Below, piece by piece: positions 15,501-22,417 of a DNA stretch of 64,000 nucleotides. The first letter of the stretch is position 1. The number at the start of each line of letters is the position of its first letter. Source of the DNA: Nocardiopsis sp. CNT312. GTDB lineage: Bacteria > Actinomycetota > Actinomycetes > Streptosporangiales > Streptosporangiaceae. The position numbers and the translations under genes were made by a program. The DNA is taken from the NCBI RefSeq assembly GCF_000515115.1, contig NZ_AZXF01000018.1, positions 62,204-126,203 on the forward strand, in the 5' to 3' direction. The notes below the pieces were generated by a model, which worked only from the letters and a program-made list of their open reading frames with translations, did not search any database and had not been told where the DNA came from.

Positions 15501-16081
15501 ATGCGGGAGAGGGCGCGGTCGGCGTCTTCCCGGGAGGCCCCGCGAAGGTCGTGGACGGTGAGTCCGGTCCCCTGGCCGGAGGGGGCGATGCGCTGGTGCC
15601 CGTCGCCGTCGAACCGGGCCCTGAGCATGGGATGGCGGTCGACGACGCTCTCCAGCGCGCCGGCGAGCCGGTCCGGGTCGACACCGCGGCCGTCGAACTC
15701 GGTGTAGAAGTGCGCGGCGACGCCGCCGAGGGGCTGCTCGTCCCCCCGCCCGATCCAGTAGGCGTGCTGCATGGTCGCCATGGGGAAGGACGCGTCCCCG
15801 GTCGGAGCGGACGAGTCGGGTACGGGCTCGGCTGGGGCCGGCCGGCGCTCCTGCCGGGCCAGCAGAGCGGCCCAGCGGGCCGCCGTCGGCTGCCGGGACA
15901 ACTCCTCGAAGGTGACGTCCGCGCCCGCCTCACGCCAGTGGCCCACGAGCCTGATCAGACCCAGGGAGTCCAGACCGTGGTCGAAGAGGTCGTCGGTATC
16001 GGCGAAGCGGTCCGTTCCCAGCACGCGCGCCACATGCTCACGTACGGCTGTGAGCTCCGCCTCCACCACGCGGTCCGACAC
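9524..16081 (-). CDS. NRPS: ArCP-Cy-A-PCP-Cy-A(Cys)-PCP
   Basis: About 2185 residues. The aryl carrier domain (1-75, Ser39 in GLDSLG) accepts the 2,3-DHB starter. Cy1 (about 95-530) has DMIVADALS and Cy2 (about 1150-1590) has DYLVLDALS, both intact DxxxxDxxS. A1 (core FTSGSTGAPKG, near 700) has a pocket I read as D-M-F-N-L-G-L-V-H-K, nearer the threonine code than the cysteine code. A2 (core near 1745) reads D-L-Y-N-L-S-M-I-W-K, a cysteine code. PCP1 and PCP2 carry LGGDSLL and LGGSSLL. There is no TE, so the chain passes to the next protein. I prefer GTG 16081 over TTG 16123 because GAGGGG precedes it and the TTG would lie against the Zur box. Confidence 0.92.
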   Translation of the reverse strand: MSDRVVEAELTAVREHVARVLGTDRFADTDDLFDHGLDSLGLIRLVGHWREAGADVTFEELSRQPTAARWAALLARQERRPAPAEPVPDSSAPTGDASFPMATMQHAYWIGRGDEQPLGGVAAHFYTEFDGRGVDPDRLAGALESVVDRHPMLRARFDGDGHQRIAPSGQGTGLTVHDLRGASREDADRALSRMRDENTHRRLDVASGHVLDVALSLLPEGRTRLHVDLDMIVADALSLRVLLDDLRTAYEGGDLPTQDYDFASYLAERRSRGDGEVDRARTWWHERLRDLPPPPELPTVIDASRPTPAGSPLARSTRLHHHLSPERARALAQRARDAGVTPAAALATAFAEVLGAWSASPAFTLNLPLFDRAPLHPDVDRMIGDFSGSVLLAVDTSDTVSFADRARTVQGDLHAAVDHGAYGGVEVLRDLARLNGGAMTPSPVVYTSAIGLGPLFSDGVQRTFGTPVHIISQGPQVWLDAQVTELGGGLLLNWDLREHAFAPGTARAAFDAYRGLVESLVDDPDVWSRPFRPQIPAARDGSRDTAAVDLPVPAPRTLHSRFFEHARATPGAPALLGPDGSATAYGDLADRALRIAGAVAHRVPLGGTVALCLPRGVDQVAALLGILAAGCSYLPVGAHQPPARRAAILERGAPDLMISDDPAVLEGSPVPPLALARALEGPAAPQRETEPDALAYVLFTSGSTGAPKGVEVPHRAAAHTIDVLNGVLGTAPRDRTLALAEIEFDMSVFDLFAPLSVGASVLLAPSETRRDAAEWTRAAAQAGVTLLNCVPTLLDMLLTAVESGLAPPPPLRAVLLGGDRIGTDLPGRLRALAPGSRFLALGGMTEAAVHSTLLDVDEADPEWNHVPWGRPLPGVHCRVVDPQGRDRPDLVPGELWVGGAGLAHGYRGAPSTTADRFVHTDGRRWYRTGDRARYTPDGSLEFLGRLDHQVKVNGVRVESGEVEAALASHAGVASAVAVVLPGPSPVLAAALAPAAGADTEGLVEAATAHARTLLPESMVPAVLATVPGLPLTPNGKPDRRALTRLLSDRAAGAPQADAPPEGERESEVARLWSDLLGVPGVGRSSSFFALGGDSLLATRLVAALRERGYARASVADLFVHPRLSDFAAALPEKGQAVRARTLTHDAASRYEPFPPTGVQRAYLTGRDPEFTLGNVGTYHYTEFDGADVDLRRLERALDRLVARHDMLRAVFDDSGDQRVLPDVPPVRIPVTEADPADPGAALDALFADMSHQVLDPARWPLFDVRAVRYTDGAAERVRLGVGLDYLVLDALSIMTLYTELDLLYRDPDAALEPVEITFRDYLLQTRPDPERVARAEEYWSERVRDLPPAPALPLAADPTEVDAPRFVRRSDHLSPKEWRALAAVASAEGITPSTLLLACYGEILGAWSGQTRLSVTLTLFNRGDVHPHIGRVLGDFTSLSLTSYQREPGEDPLAAARALQHRLGEDLDHREVSAEDVLRELTRRDGTAQAGIPVVFTSSLGVGEGVSLDLSPEFPARVRGLSQSPQVHLDNQVLEHEGGLDVVWDAVEELFRPGALDAMFNAYLDLLRGLARGGARLWADLAAGVLPAAQTRVRASVNDTAAPRPEGALHDAFFAGADGRADTPALITAEGVLTHGRLAERSLRIAAGLVEHGVRPGDTVAVHLPKGADQICAVLGTLAAGAAYVPVGTGQPSLRRRRIHAAADTVVTIGADEAAPRSVDVSDLVEYPPLDAPVPTSAEATAYIIFTSGSTGEPKGVEVSHGAALNTVDDINGRHSVGPRDRVLALSSLDFDLSVYDVFGLLGAGGALVVPQEEERRDARRWLELCAEHRVTVWNTVPALLDMLLLAAQDKEPPSSLRLALVSGDWVGTDLSRRLRAANGDRTRLVAMGGATEAAIWSNAFDGGHAPPGWPSVPYGTPLRDQRYRVVDPYGRDCPDWVPGELWIGGAGVARGYRGDPERTAARFVTVGGERWYRTGDLGRYRPGGLLEFLGRTDRQVKVGGHRLELGEVEAALHDHPAVRRAAVVAVGKRASQRLAAFVVGQGRTPSLGELTAHLASRLPAHAVPGTVHAVEDLPLTPNGKVDTAALEGLAARRTHDRGAPPADGVEKRIAHVWEEVLGESVTDREANFFSLGGSSLLAIRMITVLRREMSEEISTRSFLAVPTLAALADQVRAASHEDMSTGVI

Positions 16082-16124
16082 AACACCCCGCCCCTCTGCG
16101 GCCGTCTCCGGCGCTATCGACAAT

Positions 16125-16143
16125 AATGAAAACCGTTATCATT
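16125..16143. promoter_or_regulatory. Zur-like operator between divergent NRPS and DHB-AMP ligase genes
   Basis: AATGAAAAC-C-GTTATCATT is a 9-1-9 palindrome with one mismatch. It resembles the actinobacterial Zur box (TGAAAATnATTTTCA) and not the IdeR/DmdR box (TTAGGTTAGGCTAACCTAA). It lies 43 nt upstream of the NRPS start and 73 nt upstream of the ligase start, well placed to repress both divergent promoters. A similar box lies upstream of the local Zur-like gene. Confidence 0.72.
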
Positions 16144-16216
16144 TCCGGCACAAGCATGTATAGCACCACCGGCTCCCCCCAGTCGACCCCCAAGCCCCAC
16201 CAGAAAGGCAGATCAC

Positions 16217-17824
16217 ATGTCCCCGGACTGGCCGCGCCTCCCCGACGAGGATCTCCGCTCCTACCGCAACCAGGGTTTTCGGGAGGAGCGGACCCTGTCC
16301 CTCCTCCTGCGTGAACAGGCCGCAGCGCGGAGCGGGGCCACCGCCCTCGTCTCACGGTCCGGACGGCTCACCTACGCCGAACTCGACGCCCGCGTGGACC
16401 GGCTCGCCCACGGCCTGTCCGGGCTGCCCGTCCGCGCGGGCGAACGCGTCCTGGTACGCCTGCCCAACCGGGAGGAGTACGTAGTCACCCTGTTCGCCCT
16501 GCTGCGCATCGGGGCGGTTCCGGTCCTGGCCCTGCCCTCGCTCGGCCCCGCCGAGGTGGAGTCGCTGGCCGAGACCTCCGGCGCGTGCGCCCTCGTCGTC
16601 GCGGACCGGTACGGGCGCACCGACCCGCGCGAGGAGGCGGCCCGGATCGCCGAGCGCCTGCCCCGTGTGCGGCACGTCCTCGTGGCGGGAGACCCCGGGG
16701 AAGCACCCGCGCGCTCCCTCGCGTCCCTGGACCCCGGTACGGCACCGCGCCGCGAGGAGGCCGCGCACCCCGAGGATCTGGCCCTGCTCCTGCTGTCGGG
16801 GGGCACGACCGGCACCCCCAAGCTGATCCCCCGCACCCACGCCGACTACGGGTACAACGCGCGCGCCTCCGCCCAGGCGTGCGGCACCGGGCCCGACACC
16901 GTCTACCTGGCGGTGCTCCCGGTGGCACACAACTTCACCATGGTCTCCCCCGGGATCGTCGGCGTCCTCGCCGCGGGCGGCACGGTCGTCCTGTGCCCCG
17001 ACCCCAGCCCCACCACGGCCTTCCCCCTGATCGCGCGCGAACGGGTGACTCTGACCTCCCTGGTGCCGGCACTGGTGCCCTCCTGGCTGGAGGAGGCCGG
17101 ACGCACCCGCGAGGACCTCTCCCCGCTCAGGACGCTCCAGGTCGGCGGAGCACGGCTGGACGAGGGCACGGCGCGCCGGATCGGCCCGGAGCTGGGGTGC
17201 CGCCTCCAGCAGGTGTTCGGCATGGCCGAAGGCCTCAACAGCTACACGGCGCTGGATGCCCCCGAGGAGACCGTGTGCACGACCCAGGGCCGCCCCCTCT
17301 CCCCTGCGGACGAGGTCCTTGTCGTCGACGAGAGCGGGGAGCCGGTGCCGCCCGGCACCGCCGGAGAGCTGCTGACCCGGGGCCCCTACACCCTGAGGGG
17401 CTACTACCGGGCCAGGGAGCTGGACGCCCTGCGCTTCACACCCGACGGCTTCTACCGCACCGGGGATCTGGTCCTTCGGACCCCAGAAGGCGACCTGGTG
17501 GTCGTGGGCCGGATCAAGGACCAGGTCAACCGGGCCGGGGAGAAGATCGCCGCCGTCGAGGTCGAGGAACACCTGCTCTCACTGCCGGGGGTGCGCTCGG
17601 CCGCGCTCGTGGGCGTGCCCGACCCGCACCTGGGAGAGCGCTCGATCGCCTTCCTCACCGCCGAGGGGCCCGCACCCTCGCGCGAGGAGGTCAGGGCGGC
17701 CCTGTTGCGGCGGGGCGCGGCCCCGTTCAAGGTGCCCGACGAGGTTCGCTCGATACCAGCGCTCCCGCTCACCGGCGCGGGCAAGGTCGACAAGAGGCGC
17801 CTCCGGGAGATGTCGACGGGCTGA
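16217..17824 (+). CDS. 2,3-dihydroxybenzoate-AMP ligase (DhbE/EntE family)
   Basis: A 535-residue stand-alone aryl-acid adenylation enzyme that activates the starter and loads it onto the ArCP of the NRPS. Core motifs are LLLSGGTTGTPKLIPRTH, QQVFGMAEGLNSYT, YRTGD and the late lysine in GAGKVDK. The aryl-binding loop VAHNFTMVSPG has His238-Asn239 and Ser244, aligned with DhbE His234, Asn235 and Ser240; salicylate-activating relatives usually carry Cys at that last position, so 2,3-DHB is the favoured substrate. The three DHB-making genes at 18724-21309 agree. It is transcribed divergently from the NRPS operon across the Zur-like box. Confidence 0.92.
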   Translation: MSPDWPRLPDEDLRSYRNQGFREERTLSLLLREQAAARSGATALVSRSGRLTYAELDARVDRLAHGLSGLPVRAGERVLVRLPNREEYVVTLFALLRIGAVPVLALPSLGPAEVESLAETSGACALVVADRYGRTDPREEAARIAERLPRVRHVLVAGDPGEAPARSLASLDPGTAPRREEAAHPEDLALLLLSGGTTGTPKLIPRTHADYGYNARASAQACGTGPDTVYLAVLPVAHNFTMVSPGIVGVLAAGGTVVLCPDPSPTTAFPLIARERVTLTSLVPALVPSWLEEAGRTREDLSPLRTLQVGGARLDEGTARRIGPELGCRLQQVFGMAEGLNSYTALDAPEETVCTTQGRPLSPADEVLVVDESGEPVPPGTAGELLTRGPYTLRGYYRARELDALRFTPDGFYRTGDLVLRTPEGDLVVVGRIKDQVNRAGEKIAAVEVEEHLLSLPGVRSAALVGVPDPHLGERSIAFLTAEGPAPSREEVRAALLRRGAAPFKVPDEVRSIPALPLTGAGKVDKRRLREMSTG

Positions 17825-17936
17825 GGCCCGGGGCCGCTGCTCCGCCGGGCGAGGCGTCCCGGTGCGGCCGCAAGCGATGAGGAACGATCCTCATTCCCGC
17901 AAACTCCGAAACCGATCCCCGAACCAAGGAGGCCCC

Positions 17937-18677
17937 GTGCCCGAGTACGACGACCCCTACGCCCGCTCCGCGCAATACCTCGACCTGATGATCGCCGGCT
18001 GGTGGGAGCACCACCGCGTACCCCTGGCCGAGGCCCTGGCGGAACTGCCCTCCGGCGCCGGACCGGTGGTCGACGCCGGGGCCGGAGGCGGCCGGGGGAC
18101 CCGGCTCATCGCCGACGTCCTGCCCGAAGCACGCATCCTGGCCGTCGAGCCCTCCCTGCCGCTGAGGACCGTGCTGCTCTCCCGGACCGCCGACGACCCC
18201 GCCCTGCGCGATCGGGTGACCGTGGACGGCGACGACCTGCTCTCGGCCCGCCTGCCCGACAGGGTCGGCGGCATGGTGATGGCCAACCTCATCGGTCACT
18301 TCAGCCCGCACGAGCGCGACCGCCTCTGGGAGGACCTGTCCCCCCGGTTGGCCCCCGGAGCGTTCATCCTGCTCAACCTCGCCGCGCCGCTGGAGCCCGA
18401 GCGGGTGGAGAGGACACGGATGAGCGAGATCACGGTCGGCGACCGGACCTACGTGGGCTGGGCCCGCGCCGAGCCCAGCGGCCCCGAACGGGTGGACTGG
18501 CACATGACCTACGAGATCCGTGAGGGGGACCGGACCATCGCCTCCGACGACGTCCACTACGACTGGTGGACCCTGACCGGGGAGGCGCTGGCAGCCGAGG
18601 CCACACCCCACGGGCTGCGCGTCCTGCCCCACGGCCCCGCGGAGGCGGGACTGTACAAGCTCCTCCGACGGGACTGA
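17937..18677 (+). CDS. class I SAM-dependent methyltransferase (paralogue of 130-864)
   Basis: A 246-residue methyltransferase with motif I VVDAGAGGG and the acidic AVEPS position. The start is GTG 17937, with AAGGAGG 4 nt upstream; the longer frame upstream looks non-coding. It follows the ligase in the same direction after 112 nt and ends at a strong hairpin. The C-terminal half, with VDWHMTYEI and DVHYDWWTLTGE, parallels MRWRTEWRV and ADEYDWETFGVE in the paralogue at the far end of the NRPS operon. Presumably it is another tailoring step on the metallophore. The substrate is unknown. Confidence 0.82.
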   Translation: MPEYDDPYARSAQYLDLMIAGWWEHHRVPLAEALAELPSGAGPVVDAGAGGGRGTRLIADVLPEARILAVEPSLPLRTVLLSRTADDPALRDRVTVDGDDLLSARLPDRVGGMVMANLIGHFSPHERDRLWEDLSPRLAPGAFILLNLAAPLEPERVERTRMSEITVGDRTYVGWARAEPSGPERVDWHMTYEIREGDRTIASDDVHYDWWTLTGEALAAEATPHGLRVLPHGPAEAGLYKLLRRD

Positions 18678-18681
18678 GGCC

Positions 18682-18717
18682 GGGGCCGCACCCGCCTGGC
18701 GGGGCGGGTGCGGCCCC
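18682..18717. terminator. bidirectional hairpin terminator between convergent genes
   Basis: A perfect 15-bp GC-rich stem (18682-18696 with 18703-18717) around a 6-nt loop sits between the converging ends of the methyltransferase (18677) and the isochorismatase (18724). There is no U-tract, as is common in actinobacteria. Confidence 0.8.
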
Positions 18718-18723
18718 ACACCC

Positions 18724-19377
18724 CTATACGGGGACGGTCGCGGCCAAGGACTCCAGGACCGAGTCCGCGGACACCGCCATGGCGCAGCGACTCGCGGCGT
18801 AGGCGATGGCCATGCCGTGGTCCTCTTCGGAGAAGTCGGCGACCGCGTCGGCCACGACGAAGGGCTGGACGTCGCGCATGAAGGCGTCGCAGGCGGTCAT
18901 GAGCACCCCGATGTGGGCATAGACCCCGCAGATCACCAGTTGGTCGCGGCCCGCCGCGCGCAGGCGCTCCTCCAGATCGGTTCGGACGAAGGCGCTGTAG
19001 CGCCACTTGGTCAGCAGAACCTCCCCGTCCTCGGGCGCGAGGGGGTCCGTGATCGCGGTGTGGGCGGGGTCGTCGCTCATACCGGCCCCCCACAGGTCGG
19101 ACAGCAGCCCCCTCTGCTCGGCCGACTGCGCCCCCGGCTGCGCGGTGTAGATCCGCGGGACCCCCCGGTCGGCGCACGCGGAGCGCAACCGGGCGATGTT
19201 GGCGGTCAGGCTGGTCAGCGGCTCCCCGCCCGGGACGAAGGCGTCCAGGAAGTAGCGCTGCATGTCGTGGACGAGCAGGACGCAGCGATCGGGGTCGATC
19301 GACCAGGACATACGGTTGTCCGGCAGACTCCCGGTGCCGGGCATGGGATAGGAGGGGATCGCGGGCAGGGAGGTCAT
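18724..19377 (-). CDS. isochorismatase (EntB N-terminal type, no carrier domain)
   Basis: A 217-residue cysteine-hydrolase-fold enzyme converting isochorismate to 2,3-dihydro-2,3-DHB and pyruvate. LLVHDMQRYFLDAF contains catalytic Asp38, LTKWRYSAF the catalytic lysine, and GVYAHIGVLMTACDAFMRD followed by PFVVADAVADFS matches the EntB/DhbB/PhzD signature closely. The C-terminal aryl carrier domain found in EntB is missing; here that domain is at the N-terminus of the first NRPS. The ATG at 19377 overlaps the stop of the isochorismate synthase gene (ATGA), so the two are coupled. Confidence 0.93.
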   Translation of the reverse strand: MTSLPAIPSYPMPGTGSLPDNRMSWSIDPDRCVLLVHDMQRYFLDAFVPGGEPLTSLTANIARLRSACADRGVPRIYTAQPGAQSAEQRGLLSDLWGAGMSDDPAHTAITDPLAPEDGEVLLTKWRYSAFVRTDLEERLRAAGRDQLVICGVYAHIGVLMTACDAFMRDVQPFVVADAVADFSEEDHGMAIAYAASRCAMAVSADSVLESLAATVPV

Positions 19378-20528
19378 GTGGTCTCTCCGTACATGGTCGG
19401 AACCGGTACGGCGTCGGCGGAGACGCCGACGCCGAGCGCGTCGAGCACGGTGCGGAACTTGGCCCCGGTCTCGGTGAGCTCGGCCGAGGGGACCGAGTCG
19501 GCGACGATGCCCGCACCGGCGAAGAGCCTGGCCCGGGCACCCGAGAGCTCCGCGCAGCGCAGAACCACGGCCCAGTCGCCGTCCCCTTCGGGGTCGCACC
19601 AGCCGACGGTCCCGGTGTAGGCACCGCGGTCGAAGGGTTCGAGGCGGGAGAGGACGCGTGCGGCCGCGCCGGTCGGGGTCCCGCAGACCGCGGGCGTGGG
19701 GTGCAGGGTGTCGGCCAGTTCCAGGGCGGTGGGCGCCGGATCCTTGAGGATCCCGGTGACGGAGGTGCCCAGGTGCCACATCGTGGGGGTCGCCACGAGT
19801 GAGGGCGAGGCCGGGACCTCCAGTGACGAGCACAGCGGGCGCAGGCGCTCGGCGATGTCGGCCACGACGAAGGCGTGCTCGCCCAGGTCCTTCGCGGAGC
19901 CGCTGAGCGCTGCGGCCCGTTCTCGGTCGGTTCCGGGGTCGCAGTGGCGCGGCACCGACCCGGCCAGGGGGTGCGAGCGCACCGTTCGGCCACGCCGCGA
20001 CACGAGCAGTTCGGGGCTCGCACCCACCAGGACCGCCGCGGGGGCACCGTCCGGTGTCGGCAGGAGGGGCAGCGAGAAGTTCCAGGCGCCCGGATTGGCC
20101 GCGACGAGGTCGCCCAGGACCCGCACGGGGTCGAGGGGTGCGTCGAAATCCAGGAGGAGCGTTCTGGCCAGGACCGCCTTCTCCAGCTCCGTGTCGGCGA
20201 TGCGGGCGACCAGGCGCTCGACGAGGCGGACGTAGTCGGCGGCGGCGGGGTGCTCCCGTCCGCGCAGCAGGCCGGGCCGGGACCGCTGTTGCGGCCTGTG
20301 CGGCACGGGGGCCGGGCCGGTACGTACCGTCTGGGCCACCATCAGCGGGGAGGGTTCGCCGGCTCGGAAGGCGAGCGCCCCCACGACCATGGGCGACCGT
20401 ACCCCGGAGTCCACCGCCCGGCGCAGCTCGGCTGCGGCCTCGTGGGGGTCACCGACCACTCTCGCGCGGCTCCGGGAAGACGACGTCAGCCGGTACTCAG
20501 GCGTGTGCAGGGTGAAGGCGTCAGGCAC
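19374..20528 (-). CDS. isochorismate synthase (EntC/DhbC family)
   Basis: About 384 residues of chorismate-binding fold. Signature blocks are ELEKAVLARTL, LVGASPELLVSR, HPLAGSVPR, the HPTPAVCGTP segment and DRGAYTGTVGW near the C-terminus, which places it with chorismate-to-isochorismate isomerases. The GTG at 20528 is 8 nt inside the end of the dehydrogenase gene and is preceded by GGAGGAG; the long upstream frame is a shadow of that gene. It provides the first committed step of DHB supply. Confidence 0.9.
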   Translation of the reverse strand: MPDAFTLHTPEYRLTSSSRSRARVVGDPHEAAAELRRAVDSGVRSPMVVGALAFRAGEPSPLMVAQTVRTGPAPVPHRPQQRSRPGLLRGREHPAAADYVRLVERLVARIADTELEKAVLARTLLLDFDAPLDPVRVLGDLVAANPGAWNFSLPLLPTPDGAPAAVLVGASPELLVSRRGRTVRSHPLAGSVPRHCDPGTDRERAAALSGSAKDLGEHAFVVADIAERLRPLCSSLEVPASPSLVATPTMWHLGTSVTGILKDPAPTALELADTLHPTPAVCGTPTGAAARVLSRLEPFDRGAYTGTVGWCDPEGDGDWAVVLRCAELSGARARLFAGAGIVADSVPSAELTETGAKFRTVLDALGVGVSADAVPVPTMYGETT

Positions 20529-21309
20529 CAAGGCAGGCTCCTCCGTCCACCCGCAGGTCGTGCAGGGTGATGTGCCGGGCGCGCGAGGAGACGAGGAACT
20601 CCACCGCGTCGGCGACGTCCTCCGGAGCCGCCACCCGCCCCAGCGGGATGTCCACCCGGAAGGCGGAGGGGTCGGCACCGGTCTGGGAACTGCCCCCGGC
20701 GGCGGCCGTGTCCCCCCACAGACTGCGCCGCATGGCCGTGTCCGTCGACCCCGGTGAGACCACATTGCACCGGATGCCGTGCGGGGCCAGCTCCAGGCCG
20801 AGGCAGAGGGTGAACTGGGTGGCGGCGGCCTTGGAGGCGGCGTAGGCGGCCATGGCCGCCCTGGGAACGGACGCCGCGTCGGAGCCGACGGTGACGATGC
20901 TCCCGGCCGCCCTGGGGACCATGGCCCGCGCGGCGGCACGGGCGACATGGAAGACACCGAGCGCGTTGACCCCGAACACCTCCTCCCACGCCTGGGAGGT
21001 GAAGTCGGCGACCGCTCCCCAGCGCAGGAGGCCCGCAACGCTGACAACGCAGGTGATGGCGCCCATCTCCGCCTCGACACGGTCGACCGTCGCGTCGACC
21101 GCGGGTCCGTCGGTCACGTCGACCGGGTAGGCGCGGATCCGCCCCTCGGTCCGGGCGGGTAGGGCCCCGACCTCCGTCGAGGGCAGGTCCAGAGCGGCGA
21201 CGGCCCAGCCGTTTTCCGCCAACCGTCGCACGACCGCGGATCCGATGCCTCCCGCGGCACCGGTGACCAGCGCGAGGCCGGTCTCTGTCACATCGGTATC
21301 AGGGGACAC
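20521..21309 (-). CDS. 2,3-dihydro-2,3-dihydroxybenzoate dehydrogenase (EntA/DhbA)
   Basis: A 262-residue short-chain dehydrogenase: TGAAGGIG cofactor motif (about 17-24), the catalytic YAASK, and the LRVDGGACLGA C-terminal signature of the EntA group. It oxidises 2,3-dihydro-DHB to 2,3-DHB with NAD+. GTG 21309 has GAGGAG just upstream. It lies 46 nt after the Zur-like gene and overlaps the isochorismate synthase, giving a four-gene minus-strand unit under the upstream Zur-like palindrome. Confidence 0.92.
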   Translation of the reverse strand: MSPDTDVTETGLALVTGAAGGIGSAVVRRLAENGWAVAALDLPSTEVGALPARTEGRIRAYPVDVTDGPAVDATVDRVEAEMGAITCVVSVAGLLRWGAVADFTSQAWEEVFGVNALGVFHVARAAARAMVPRAAGSIVTVGSDAASVPRAAMAAYAASKAAATQFTLCLGLELAPHGIRCNVVSPGSTDTAMRRSLWGDTAAAGGSSQTGADPSAFRVDIPLGRVAAPEDVADAVEFLVSSRARHITLHDLRVDGGACLGA

Positions 21310-21355
21310 CGGACTCCTCTCGGAGGGGCGGGGCGACTGCGCTGAACGGGATCGG

Positions 21356-21751
21356 TCAGGAACAGCGGGGACAGACCCCGGAGAGTTCGAAGGTGTAGTC
21401 CAGGCCGCCGAAACCGCTGGCGCCCCCGATCCGGTCCAGAGCGGCGGAGAGCTCTTCGGCCTGCGGCACGTCCTCGACCCGGCCGCACAGACGGCACATC
21501 AGGTGGTGGTGGCGGTCGGAGGTGCGGCACAGCCGGTAGAGGAGTTCCCCGTCGGGTGAGCGGATCGTGTCCAGCAAACCCTCGCGCACCAGGCGGTGCA
21601 GGGCCCGGTAAACGGTGGACAGGCTCGGGGGCTTGCCTTGGCCACTGCTACGCCGGACGAGCACGATATGCACCTCCTGGCAGCTGCGGAACCTCCGGTT
21701 CCGCCCGAGGACCTCCAGGATCAGAGCGTCGTTGCGCGGCGTCCTAGCCAT
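21356..21751 (-). CDS. zur: Fur-family metalloregulator, Zur-like
   Basis: A 131-residue Fur superfamily repressor: winged helix with PSLSTVYRALHRLVREGLL, then the metal/dimerisation domain with RHHHLMCRLCG and a terminal CPRC, i.e. two CxxC pairs of the structural zinc site. The HHH-x-x-C-x-x-CG arrangement resembles actinobacterial Zur (FurB). It heads the DHB-supply operon, and a 33-bp interrupted palindrome with a Zur-like core lies 90 nt upstream, as expected for autoregulation. Fur or Nur specificity cannot be excluded; the operator type favours zinc. It may be an extra, cluster-specific copy beside a housekeeping Zur elsewhere in the genome. Confidence 0.82.
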   Translation of the reverse strand: MARTPRNDALILEVLGRNRRFRSCQEVHIVLVRRSSGQGKPPSLSTVYRALHRLVREGLLDTIRSPDGELLYRLCRTSDRHHHLMCRLCGRVEDVPQAEELSAALDRIGGASGFGGLDYTFELSGVCPRCS

Positions 21752-21840
21752 GTCAGGCTGCCGACCGCGATCTCTCCGGCCAGGAAGTCAACCTCTTCCC
21801 TGGCCGTCCACCCTCGAACATCACACCTCCGAGTCGCCCC

Positions 21841-21873
21841 ATATGATATTGAAAATGGTTTTCATAACCATAT
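21841..21873. promoter_or_regulatory. Zur-like operator upstream of the regulator/DHB operon
   Basis: The core TGAAAATGGTTTTCA (21850-21864) has 7-1-7 symmetry with one mismatch and matches the streptomycete Zur consensus in 14 of 15 positions. The symmetry extends to 16-1-16 (33 bp) with 12 of 16 arm positions paired, suggesting cooperative binding of two dimers. It lies 90 nt upstream of the regulator ATG. Confidence 0.78.
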
Positions 21874-22417
21874 CAGATCTTCCCCGCGGGTGACCGCCCC
21901 ACGGCCGTTCTCGGCAGCCGCACCCACCACCCCCGGAAGGGCCCGTCACCCTCGCCCCGAGCCGGGGCGGCGCTCAGGTGCGGTACTGCCCGAACCGCCC
22001 CGCGGTCCTTCGACCAGAATGACCAGGGACCCGTGATCCGTGATCCGAGGACCCACCGCCCCGGGCACAGGGGAACCCCGGGCCAGCGCGGACAGGCGTC
22101 CCGCACAACCCGGGGCTGGAACGCGCCACCAACGACGACAACGGTGCTGTCTGGCTGTGGACCCCCGACTGAAGTATCCGGAACACACGCTCCCGGCACG
22201 TTTCGGTCGACCGAAGCTTCATCGAACGGGCCGGAGAGATGCGCGTTTCTGTGGATCCGCACCGCGGCACACACAGCTCAACGTTTCCTTCGTGCTTAGG
22301 ACCCTCCCGCCCCGGACATCGCAGGTGGTGCGGCCCTGTGCCAGGCCGCTACCTCAGTACGGCCCAGGCCCGTCGGCCTGGGCGCTGTGCCTGCGAACCA
22401 CAGGAGGATTCCATTCC
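21874..22417. other. intergenic region without a supported gene
   Basis: Leader region between the Zur-like box and the cytolysin gene. Open frames here are short and inconsistent. Only the AGGAGGA ribosome-binding site at 22402-22408 for the cytolysin is recognisable. Confidence 0.6.

Noticed and set aside
16125-16143. Alternative reading of the palindromes as Fur iron boxes
   Set aside because: The boxes have the 7-1-7 TGAAAA...TTTTCA form of actinobacterial Zur sites, and iron control in this window is clearly by TTAGG-type IdeR/DmdR boxes. Fur-type specificity is not fully excluded.
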